From NCBI GenBank assembly GCA_937907975.1, contig CALEQS010000150.1, forward strand, positions 1 to 13,721: 13,721 nt of DNA. Reading direction: 5' to 3'. The notes under the pieces were generated by a model. That model was not told the origin of the DNA, did not search any database, and saw only the letters and a list, made by a program, of their open reading frames with translations. The number at the start of each line of letters is the position of its first letter. Positions within the stretch are counted from its first letter, which is position 1. Source of the DNA: an uncultured Clostridia bacterium. GTDB taxonomy: Bacteria > Bacillota > Clostridia > Oscillospirales > Oscillospiraceae. Of the stretch, positions 1 through 6,421 are shown in pieces. A program made the position numbers and the translations under genes.

Positions 1-1464
1 GGGATTGCCTGACAGAGTGATGCTCTGGCAGCTCCGGGTGAGCACGCCGAGCTCTGCCCATCTCCGGCCGTCCAGCGCCAGCATGGATACCCCGGCCAGT
101 GCGGAATTGCCCATGCTGTGCAGTTTCCCGGCACATTCCTCTGGAAGCATCCCGATGCGCACCGCGCTCTTGGGGTCAAGGTAGTTTCCAAAGCCGCCGG
201 CCAGATAGACACCGTCCAGCTCGTCGGCCGCAATACCCCGCCGCTCCAACAGCACCTGAATGCCCGCGGCCACCGCCGCCTTGGCCAGCTGCAGCGCCCG
301 CACGTCCTCTGCAGTCAGTGACACCTCGGGCGTCAAATGGAACACGCCGTTTCCGTGTGCGTCCCGCTCCAGCCAGCGCCGCAGTTCCGCCGGTGCCTCC
401 TCAGGAGGCAGCAGCCGTCCGCCGGGGGTGATGGCGTCCCGCTCCAGCAGCACCGCCGCCAGATCCAGCAGTCCGGAGCCGCACAGCCCCTTGGGTGCTC
501 CGCCGCCCACTACGTCCCAGAGGAATCCGCTCTGCCAGCGCACATGGCTGACCGCTCCATCGATGCCCGGCATACCGCAGGAAATGCCCGCGCCCTCAAA
601 GGCCGGTCCGGAGGCCACCGCACAGCAGAGAAAGCCGTCTCTGCCGCCCAGTGCCATCTCGCCGTTGGTGCCGATGTCCAGAAACAGATGGTTTCCGCTC
701 CTTTCCGCCAGGCCGGAGGCCAGCAGTCCGGCGGTGATGTCGCCGCCCACATAGCCTGCCACGCAGGGAGCAAAGCGCACCGGCACGCCGCGCAGCGGCT
801 TTCCCGCCGGCTCCGCAAAAAGAGTCTCCGGCTCAAAGGGTACGGCGGCGATGCCCGCCACCGTGCGGCCGTCAAAGAGGTGCTGCATGACGGTGTTGCC
901 CGCCAGCGTGATCTCCCGCAGGTCCGCCCAGTCCCTCTCTGCCCGGTACAGCGCATCGGTGAGCAGCTGCTGCACCTGGGTGCGGATGCGCCGGGACAGC
1001 TCCTCCACACCGTCTGCCCGCTCCAGCGTGTACTGGATGCGGCTGATCACATCTGCCCCATAGGGAGCCTGCGCATTCCATGCGCTGACCGTGCTCAACA
1101 GCGTGCCGCGCTCCAGATCGTAGAGCCGAGCCACCACTGTGGTCGTACCCAGATCTACCGCCGCGCCGCAGCCTGTCCGACCCGGCTGAAGCCTGAGGTT
1201 CTGAGCGGATGTGTCCGTCAGGATCACGCCCCCGGCCTGCTCCGGCAGCTCCACGGTGTCACCGTCCTTTGCAATGACCTTGCAGGCCAGCCGCGGCACA
1301 CCGTTCACCGGCACACGGCACTTGCCGCACCGCCCGCGGCCCCCGCAGGAGGCCGGGATGGAGTAACCCGCCCGGCGCAGGGCGGAGAGCAGGTTTTCGC
1401 CCTCTTCCACCGGAATCGTGCAGGTTTTGCCATTCACGGTCACATGAATGCTTGACACAGGCAT
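1..1464 (-). CDS. RACo-like reductive activator of corrinoid proteins (2Fe-2S + DUF4445/ASKHA), 3' end cut by window
   Basis: 488 residues are visible and the frame runs off position 1 without a stop. The N-terminus is a plant-type ferredoxin fold with cluster cysteines C40, C46, C49 and C61 (spacing Cx5Cx2Cx11C, around SCGGRGRCGKC). From about residue 100 an ASKHA ATPase-like DUF4445 region follows: VDLGTTT (103-109), FLDIGTNGEM (261-270), a GPAFEGAGI segment (286-294), CGSGLLDL (328-335) and LAGGFGNYLD (421-430). Proteins of this class use ATP binding to reduce inactive Co(II) corrinoid to Co(I) during methyl transfer. The visible end, SITLSGNP, matches the extreme C-terminus of the family, so I infer only about 10-20 residues are missing. 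It is divergent from a DUF2284 gene and a methyltransferase-corrinoid fusion, its likely client. The start is ambiguous. The ATG at 1464 sits only 2 nt from GGGAGG (1467-1472), whereas an in-frame GTG at 1458 has an 8-nt spacer. Family assignment is firm; the client is inferred from neighbourhood. Confidence 0.9.
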   Translation of the reverse strand, partial: MPVSSIHVTVNGKTCTIPVEEGENLLSALRRAGYSIPASCGGRGRCGKCRVPVNGVPRLACKVIAKDGDTVELPEQAGGVILTDTSAQNLRLQPGRTGCGAAVDLGTTTVVARLYDLERGTLLSTVSAWNAQAPYGADVISRIQYTLERADGVEELSRRIRTQVQQLLTDALYRAERDWADLREITLAGNTVMQHLFDGRTVAGIAAVPFEPETLFAEPAGKPLRGVPVRFAPCVAGYVGGDITAGLLASGLAERSGNHLFLDIGTNGEMALGGRDGFLCCAVASGPAFEGAGISCGMPGIDGAVSHVRWQSGFLWDVVGGGAPKGLCGSGLLDLAAVLLERDAITPGGRLLPPEEAPAELRRWLERDAHGNGVFHLTPEVSLTAEDVRALQLAKAAVAAGIQVLLERRGIAADELDGVYLAGGFGNYLDPKSAVRIGMLPEECAGKLHSMGNSALAGVSMLALDGRRWAELGVLTRSCQSITLSGNP

Positions 1465-1500
1465 ATCCTCCCAAATATAATAAACCTATATAATGAGTAT

Positions 1501-1530
1501 ATTTTACGCAGGTACAGTTTGCTTTGTCAA
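1501..1530 (-). promoter_or_regulatory. Probable sigma-A promoter of the RACo-like gene
   Basis: On the minus strand a perfect TTGACA (1530-1525) is followed after 18 bp by TAAAAT (1506-1501, 5/6 to consensus). Transcription would begin near 1494, about 30 nt upstream of the start codon. For the divergent plus-strand operon I see AT-rich -10-like strings (TATAAT at 1489-1494) but no paired -35, so its promoter remains unassigned. Confidence 0.6.
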
Positions 1531-1543
1531 GGGGCTTTCACGC

Positions 1544-2074
1544 ATGAACGATCTGGACGCGCTGGCGCAGGAAAACGGCTTCTCCCACTGGGGTGAACTC
1601 AATATGGACGCACTGGTGCCGCTGGACGCGGTGCGGGAGATGTGCGCGGCAGACCGCTGCGGCTGCTATGGCCGGAACTGGGCCTGTCCGCCGGGCTGCG
1701 GAAGCCTGAAGCACATTTCAGAACAGCTGGAGCGCTGTCACAGCGGATTTCTGGTGCAGACCACTGGAACCCTGCGGGACGACTTTGACATTGAGGCCAT
1801 GGATGCCATTTCCGAGGCTCACCGGGTGCACTTTCTGAATCTGGCCCGTCAGGCACGCCTGCTCGCGCCGGACTGTCTGCCCCTGTCGGCGGGGCCGTGC
1901 CTTGTGTGCAAAAAGTGCACCTATCCCCAGCGCACCTGCCGTTTTCCGGCCAAGCGGATCTCCTCCATGGAGGCCTACGGCCTTCTGGTCAGCGACATCT
2001 GCATCCACTCCGGTCTGCAGTATAATTACGGCCCCAAAACTTTGACTTACACATCCTGCATTCTCTTTCCATAA
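1544..2074 (+). CDS. DUF2284 cysteine-rich predicted metal-binding protein
   Basis: I place the start at the ATG at 1544 (AGGGG about 9 nt upstream), giving 176 residues, normal for DUF2284. The frame is open upstream to 1493, but those extra residues look non-homologous. There are two cysteine clusters: C34, C39, C41, C48-P-P and C52 (CCPP-type motif in GRNWACPPGC), then GPCLVCKKC (C119, C122, C125) and C132 in TCRFP, followed by the family's SMEAYG stretch (141-146). The pattern suggests an Fe-S or Zn centre; the biochemical function of the family is unknown to me. It is soluble and has no signal peptide. Its stop codon overlaps the ribosome site of the following methyltransferase fusion (AAGGAGTG, 2073-2080), so the two are co-transcribed. 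DUF2284 genes recur beside corrinoid methyltransferase systems, suggesting an accessory redox or assembly role; this is an inference. Confidence 0.85.
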   Translation: MNDLDALAQENGFSHWGELNMDALVPLDAVREMCAADRCGCYGRNWACPPGCGSLKHISEQLERCHSGFLVQTTGTLRDDFDIEAMDAISEAHRVHFLNLARQARLLAPDCLPLSAGPCLVCKKCTYPQRTCRFPAKRISSMEAYGLLVSDICIHSGLQYNYGPKTLTYTSCILFP

Positions 2075-2087
2075 GGAGTGACTTTTA

Positions 2088-3836
2088 ATGTCCATACCCT
2101 CTACACCCAAAGAAATTTTTCTGGAGACGATCAAGCCCAACGGCCAGCCGGAACGCCTGCTGCGCCAGTATGAGCCCTTCTATATGTGCCTTGGCGACCC
2201 CATTATGCGCTATCTGGACGGCCCCGACCGAGTGCCCGGCAAGACCAGTGTCAACCCCTGGGGCGTCACCATCAGTTTTCCGGAGAACGCCCCCGGCTCC
2301 ATGCCGGTGCACGGCCCCGGTCTGACGGTCTGCCCCGACATTACCCGCTGGAAGGAGACCGTCCACGCCCCCGATCTGGCCGCCCACTGTTCCGAGGGGT
2401 GGGAGGAATTCCGCGCCCAGTGCGTGGCGGAGAACAATGACCGGCAGATGCTGACCGGCTTCATGGCCACCGGCATTTTCGAGCAGTGCCACTTCCTGAT
2501 GGGCTTTGAAAACACCCTGACTGCGCTCTACGAGCACCCAGACGAGATGCACGAGCTCATTGAGTACATCACCGAATACCGGATGCAGTACGCCAAAATG
2601 GTGGTGGAGAATCTGCACCCTGAGGTCATGTTCACCCATGACGACTGGGGCACCAAGGACGCACTGTTCATGAAACCGGAGATGTGGCGGGAGTTTTTCA
2701 AGGAGCCCTACCGCCGCTTTTATGGCTACTTCCGCTCCCAGGGCATCATCACCGTCCATCACGCGGACTCCTACCTTGTGCCCATCGTGGACGACATGGT
2801 GGAGATCGGCATTCAGGTCTGGCAAGGCGTCCTGCCAGAGAACGACATCCCCGCCCTCCAGCGGCATCTGAACGGAAAGCTCACCCTGATGGGCGGTCTG
2901 GGTGCGGCAATCGACCGCGCCGACTCCACCCCGGAAGAGATCCTCGCCTATACGAAGGACACCCTCCGCCGCTGCGGCCCCGGGGGGCACTACATTCCCT
3001 CCATCACCTACGGTATGTTCGGCACCGTGTTTCCCCATGTGGATCAGTACCTCAATGAGGGCATCGATGCGTATAACGCCGGTCTCCATATGCCCGATAT
3101 GCACCTGCCCCCCGTTCCCCGCCGGGGCAAGGCGAGCACCGATGCGCCCGCCTCCTCCACCGCCGCCGTGGAGGAGGCCCAGGAGCTCACGCTGATGGAA
3201 CGCATTGCCAAAACGCTGGAGCGCGGCCAGCAGAAGAAGCTGCTTCAGCTCTGCCAGCAGGCACTGGACGAGGGCTATGACCCCCAGGAGACCCTCTCCG
3301 CCGGTCTGGTTCAGGGCATGACGGAACTGGGCGAGGCATTCTCCGCCAACCGGGTATTCGTGCCGGAAATGCTCATCGCCGCCCGGTGCATGACCGCCGC
3401 CACCGCCCTGCTCAAGCCCTATATGACTGGCGAAGCCAGCGAGATTGTGGGCCGCGCCTGCATCGGCACGGTGCAGGGCGATATGCACGACATCGGCAAA
3501 AACCTGGTCAAGATCATGATGGAGGGCAGTGGAATCGAAGTCTACGATCTGGGCACCGATGTGACCCCGGAGCAGTTTATAAATACTGCCCAGGAGCACC
3601 ACTGCGGCATCATCGCCTGTTCCTCTCTGCTCACCACCACCATGCAGAATATGCGCGGCGTGGTGGAGCTGGCCAAGAAGCGCGGCATCCGGGACAAGGT
3701 GAAGATCATGGTGGGCGGCGCTCCCATCAGCCAGAGCTTTTGCGATGAGATCGGCGCCGATGTCTACACGGAAGATGCGGCCGCCGCCGCCCGGGCCGCC
3801 GTCTCCCTTCTGCGCGCACAGACCTGCACGCCCTGA
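2088..3836 (+). CDS. Fused URO-D-fold methyltransferase and corrinoid (B12-binding) protein, CmuA-like architecture
   Basis: 582 residues. Residues about 1-335 are a uroporphyrinogen-decarboxylase-fold methyltransferase (MtaA/CmuA superfamily): HDDWGTKDALFMKPEMW (184-200) and a TLMGGLGAAIDRADSTPEE segment (266-284) are typical. A Pro/Ala-rich linker (about 340-365) leads to a corrinoid domain: helical cap (about 370-446), then a Rossmann B12-binding domain with GDMHDIG (464-470; H467 the predicted lower cobalt ligand), SSLLTTT (512-518) and GGAP (543-546). A corrinoid carries the methyl group between substrate and acceptor; the URO-D domain catalyses one half-reaction. The same domain order occurs in CmuA of chloromethane degraders. 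Oddity: where family members usually carry an HxC zinc ligand pair (HSCGN-like), this protein has HHADS (224-228), so zinc binding or substrate may differ. No separate MtaB- or MttB-type subunit is in the window. The start is supported by AAGGAGTG with a 7-nt spacer. The substrate is not predictable. Confidence 0.9.
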   Translation: MSIPSTPKEIFLETIKPNGQPERLLRQYEPFYMCLGDPIMRYLDGPDRVPGKTSVNPWGVTISFPENAPGSMPVHGPGLTVCPDITRWKETVHAPDLAAHCSEGWEEFRAQCVAENNDRQMLTGFMATGIFEQCHFLMGFENTLTALYEHPDEMHELIEYITEYRMQYAKMVVENLHPEVMFTHDDWGTKDALFMKPEMWREFFKEPYRRFYGYFRSQGIITVHHADSYLVPIVDDMVEIGIQVWQGVLPENDIPALQRHLNGKLTLMGGLGAAIDRADSTPEEILAYTKDTLRRCGPGGHYIPSITYGMFGTVFPHVDQYLNEGIDAYNAGLHMPDMHLPPVPRRGKASTDAPASSTAAVEEAQELTLMERIAKTLERGQQKKLLQLCQQALDEGYDPQETLSAGLVQGMTELGEAFSANRVFVPEMLIAARCMTAATALLKPYMTGEASEIVGRACIGTVQGDMHDIGKNLVKIMMEGSGIEVYDLGTDVTPEQFINTAQEHHCGIIACSSLLTTTMQNMRGVVELAKKRGIRDKVKIMVGGAPISQSFCDEIGADVYTEDAAAAARAAVSLLRAQTCTP

Positions 3837-3838
3837 TT

Positions 3839-3854
3839 GGAATACATATATTCC
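3839..3854. repeat. Short perfect dyad just after the methyltransferase stop
   Basis: GGAATA-CATA-TATTCC is a 6-bp inverted repeat with a 4-nt centre, starting 3 nt after the stop at 3836. It is too short and lacks a T-run, so it is not a convincing terminator; it could be a protein-binding site or chance. The remainder of the 211-nt gap to recQ holds the recQ promoter and no recognisable gene. Confidence 0.3.
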
Positions 3855-3952
3855 CTTATACAAAGCAGTTTCCGCTTTCCGCGCTCTGCCGTGCTGTGCG
3901 GGAAAAAACGCCCGCTTCAGGCCGGGAAAATGAAATTGCAAAACCGTCAAAA

Positions 3953-3982
3953 TTGACATACAAATAGGGCGGAATGTATATT
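3953..3982 (+). promoter_or_regulatory. Probable sigma-A promoter of recQ
   Basis: TTGACA (3953-3958), 18-bp spacer, TATATT (3977-3982). Transcription would start near 3989, about 60 nt before the recQ ATG at 4048. It separates recQ from the upstream methyltransferase operon. Confidence 0.6.
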
Positions 3983-4047
3983 GAATCGTTCCATGTCGGA
4001 GCCAACCCCGTTTGCGGAACGATAATCCACAAAAAGCAGGCACATCT

Positions 4048-5883
4048 ATGGACAAGCATCAGATCTTAAAACAATATTTCGGCCATAAAGTCTTCCGTGA
4101 GGGACAGGGACAGCTCATCGACAGCCTGCTCACCGGACGGGATGCCCTTGGCATCATGCCCACCGGCGGCGGCAAGTCCATGTGCTATCAGGTGCCCGCG
4201 CTGATGCTGCCCGGGGCGACGCTGGTGGTGTCCCCCCTCATCTCACTGATGAAGGATCAGGTCATGGCGCTGAAGCACGCGGGCGTCCCGGCGGCCTACA
4301 TCAACTCCTCCCTGACCCCGGCCCAGCTCAGCACCGTCTATCAGCGCCTGTGCGCGGGGGCCTACAAACTCGTCTACGTCGCCCCGGAGCGGCTGGAGGC
4401 GGACGGCTTTGTCGCCGCCGCCCAGAGTCTGGACATCTCCCTGCTGGCGGTGGACGAGGCCCACTGCATCTCCCAGTGGGGGCAGGATTTCCGGCCCAGC
4501 TACCGCAAGATCCCGGACTTTCTCGCCAAGCTCCCCCGCCGCCCCGTGATTGGCGCGTTCACCGCCACCGCCACCGAGGCAGTACGCCGGGACATCTCCG
4601 CCCAGCTGGGGCTCCAGTCGCCCTGCACCGTCGTCACCGGCTTCGACCGGCCCAACCTCTACTTTGAGGTGCAGTCCATGACCGCCGCCGAAAAGCCCGC
4701 CGCCCTCCGCTCACTGCTGGCCGAACGGCGGGGCAGATGCGGCATCGTCTACTGCTCCACCCGCTCCCGGGTAGAGCGGGTGTGCAATGATCTGACCCTT
4801 CACGGCTACAACGCCGCCCGCTACCACGCGGGGCTCAGCGATGAGGAACGGGCCCAGAGCCAGGACGACTTCCAGTTTGACCGGGTGCAGATCATGGTGG
4901 CCACCAACGCCTTCGGCATGGGCATCGACAAGTCCAACGTCAGCTTTGTGATCCACTACAATATGCCGAAATGCCTGGAGGCCTACTACCAGGAGGCCGG
5001 ACGAGCCGGGCGGGACGGTGAGCGGGCGGACTGCATCCTGCTCTTCTCCAGCGGCGACATCAACACGGCAAAATTCTTCATCGACAACAGCAGCGACAAC
5101 GAGGAGCTGACCCCGGAAGAGCGGGCCAGACTGCGCCGGGAGGATCTGAAGCGGCTGGATGCCATGGTAGACTACTGCAAGACGAAGGGCTGTCTGCGCA
5201 CCGCCATTCTGGACTACTTCGGTCAGAGCCATTCCGGCCAGTGCGGCAACTGCTCCAACTGCCTGACCACCTACCGCCAGCGGGACGTCACCCGGGAGGC
5301 CCAGATGGCCCTCTCCTGCGTCAGGCGGATGGAAAACGCCCTCGGCGCTCCCAGCGGCGCGGAGCTGCTGGCCGATGTGCTCTACGGAAGCGACCGCGCG
5401 GAGATCACCGACGCCGGGCTGGACCGGCTGACCACTTACGGCCTGATGCGGGGCCAGTCCATGGCCCAGATCATGGCGCTCATCGACTTTCTCCGCACGG
5501 ACAAGCTGCTCTGCACCGCTGAGGATAATTCCAGTGCGCTTACTCTGACCGAACGGGCAGAGGATGTGCTCTTTCACGGGAAGCGGGTGCTCATGCCCAT
5601 TGAGGCCGCCCCCGGCGAGAAGAAGGCCCGGCGGCAGAAGGCGACGCTGGAGGGCGAGGCCGCCAAGCTGTTCGCCGCCCTCAAGGAGGTGCGCACCAGA
5701 CTGGCCAAACGGGAGGGCGTGCCGCCCTACGTCATCTTCTCCAACGCCACTCTGACCGACATGGCGCTCCGCCGTCCCCAGAGTATGGGTGAGCTGCTGG
5801 ACGTCAGCGGCGTGGGCGAACAGAAGCAGCGCCGCTACGGCAGGGCGTTTCTGAAAGCTGTTGCGGAGTTTGATAACGCATAA
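4048..5883 (+). CDS. recQ: ATP-dependent DNA helicase RecQ
   Basis: 611 residues, the normal length for bacterial RecQ. The order is complete. RecA-like domain 1 has Walker A PTGGGKS (38-44), the DEAH box with aromatic-rich loop AVDEAHCISQWGQDFRPSY (about 134-152) and an FTATATE motif. RecA-like domain 2 has ATNAFGMGIDK and YYQEAGRAGRDG with the arginine finger. An RQC zinc region carries KGCLRTAILDYFG and CGNCSNC, and a C-terminal HRDC domain contains MGELLDVSGVG. It is a 3'-to-5' helicase for recombination-fork repair. I chose the ATG at 4048 because the N-terminus (MDKHQILKQYFGHKVFREGQ) matches the family start; a TTG at 4012 in frame only adds unrelated residues. Upstream AGCAGG is a modest ribosome site. 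It is monocistronic, between its own promoter and a strong terminator, and looks intact. Confidence 0.97.
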   Translation: MDKHQILKQYFGHKVFREGQGQLIDSLLTGRDALGIMPTGGGKSMCYQVPALMLPGATLVVSPLISLMKDQVMALKHAGVPAAYINSSLTPAQLSTVYQRLCAGAYKLVYVAPERLEADGFVAAAQSLDISLLAVDEAHCISQWGQDFRPSYRKIPDFLAKLPRRPVIGAFTATATEAVRRDISAQLGLQSPCTVVTGFDRPNLYFEVQSMTAAEKPAALRSLLAERRGRCGIVYCSTRSRVERVCNDLTLHGYNAARYHAGLSDEERAQSQDDFQFDRVQIMVATNAFGMGIDKSNVSFVIHYNMPKCLEAYYQEAGRAGRDGERADCILLFSSGDINTAKFFIDNSSDNEELTPEERARLRREDLKRLDAMVDYCKTKGCLRTAILDYFGQSHSGQCGNCSNCLTTYRQRDVTREAQMALSCVRRMENALGAPSGAELLADVLYGSDRAEITDAGLDRLTTYGLMRGQSMAQIMALIDFLRTDKLLCTAEDNSSALTLTERAEDVLFHGKRVLMPIEAAPGEKKARRQKATLEGEAAKLFAALKEVRTRLAKREGVPPYVIFSNATLTDMALRRPQSMGELLDVSGVGEQKQRRYGRAFLKAVAEFDNA

Positions 5884-5903
5884 TTAAAAGGTACCTATTA
5901 TTC

Positions 5904-5940
5904 AAGCGATGCGTTTCAGAGCGAAACGCATCGCTTTTTT
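5904..5940 (+). terminator. Rho-independent terminator of recQ
   Basis: A perfect 14-bp stem (AAGCGATGCGTTTC, 5904-5917, with its complement at 5923-5936) closes a 5-nt loop AGAGC and runs directly into a T-tract (5935-5940), about 20 nt after the recQ stop. Confidence 0.93.
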
Positions 5941-5958
5941 CGAAATTATTCCACATTT

Positions 5959-5982
5959 TACTTGACAAGTTACTTGACAAGT
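5959..5982 (+). repeat. Tandem 12-bp duplication carrying the -35 hexamer
   Basis: TACTTGACAAGT occurs twice back to back (5959-5970 and 5971-5982). Each copy contains ACTTGACAAGT, an 11-bp near-palindrome around a central A, and a perfect TTGACA (5962-5967, 5974-5979). Only the second copy is correctly spaced to the -10 of the blaI-like gene. The first may be an upstream binding site or a duplication remnant. Confidence 0.8.
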
Positions 5983-6002
5983 TTGGTCTACTGTTGTAGA
6001 CT
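5974..6002 (+). promoter_or_regulatory. Probable promoter of the BlaI-M56 operon
   Basis: TTGACA (5974-5979), 17-bp spacer, TAGACT (5997-6002; 4/6). The -10 lies inside the first operator-like dyad (5986-6001), so bound repressor would exclude RNA polymerase. This fits autoregulation by a BlaI-type protein. Confidence 0.55.
5986..6001. promoter_or_regulatory. Operator-like dyad O1 for the BlaI-family repressor
   Basis: GTCTAC-TGTT-GTAGAC is a perfect inverted repeat with 6-bp arms and a 4-bp centre. BlaI/MecI repressors bind TACA/TGTA-type dyads upstream of their own operon. It overlaps the predicted spacer and -10 and lies 57 nt before the blaI-like ATG. Confidence 0.65.
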
Positions 6003-6013
6003 GCAATTAGAGA

Positions 6014-6027
6014 TTTACAGCTGTAGA
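6014..6027. promoter_or_regulatory. Operator-like dyad O2 for the BlaI-family repressor
   Basis: Core TACAGCTGTA (6016-6025) is a perfect 10-bp palindrome of the TACAnnTGTA type known for BlaI/MecI. Its TTTACAGCTGTAGAC context matches O1 (TCTACTGTTGTAGAC) at 12 of 15 bases. The two dyad centres are 27 bp apart, roughly on similar helical faces. It lies just downstream of the expected transcription start. Confidence 0.65.
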
Positions 6028-6057
6028 CCTGCTTGCAACGATAGAAAGGAGGCCGTT

Positions 6058-6417
6058 ATGTCCAACTACATCCTGGCGGATGGCGAATACCGCCTGCTCT
6101 CCCTGATCTGGGACCATGCGCCCATCCCATCCGGCCAGCTGGTCCGGCTGTGTGAGGAGGAGTTCGGCTGGAAAAAGTCCACGACTTACACGCAGGTGCG
6201 CCGGCTGGCGGACAAGGGCCTGCTCCAGAACGAGCAGGCCGTAGTGACGCCGCTGGTGTCCCGGGATCAGGTCCAGCGGGAGGAGAGCGACCGCTTCGTC
6301 TCCCGCACCTTCGGCGGCTCCCTGCCCGGCTTTGTGGCCGCGTTTCTGAAGGGGCGGACCCTGAGCGAATCGGAGGCAGAGGAGCTGAAAACACTCATCG
6401 ACCAACACAGGGGGTGA
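6058..6417 (+). CDS. BlaI/MecI-family transcriptional repressor
   Basis: 119 residues, the usual BlaI/MecI length. An N-terminal winged helix spans about residues 5-75, with the recognition-helix stretch KKSTTYTQVRRLADKGLL. A C-terminal dimerisation part holds VSRDQVQREES and RTFGGSLPGFVAAFL, the region in which BlaI relatives are cleaved when induced. The start at 6058 is fixed by a strong AAAGGAGG (6045-6052) with a 5-nt spacer; longer in-frame starts lie within the promoter and operators. It is predicted to repress its own operon from O1/O2 and to be inactivated by the M56 protease encoded 4 nt downstream. No bla or mec gene is nearby, so the ligand need not be a beta-lactam. Confidence 0.93.
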   Translation: MSNYILADGEYRLLSLIWDHAPIPSGQLVRLCEEEFGWKKSTTYTQVRRLADKGLLQNEQAVVTPLVSRDQVQREESDRFVSRTFGGSLPGFVAAFLKGRTLSESEAEELKTLIDQHRG

Positions 6418-6421
6418 CGGT

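Noticed and set aside
3855..3952. Possible terminator after the methyltransferase fusion
   Set aside because: The imperfect TTTCCGC...GCGGGAAA pairing has a bulge, a long loop and no T-run on the plus strand, so I do not call it.
2085..4055. Very long minus-strand open frame (over 650 codons) opposite the methyltransferase fusion, and similar long antisense frames opposite the activator, recQ, M56 and RyR genes
   Set aside because: They are by-products of GC-rich codon use in the true genes. Their translations are Gly/His/Arg/Ala-rich and match no family, while the sense frames carry clear domains.
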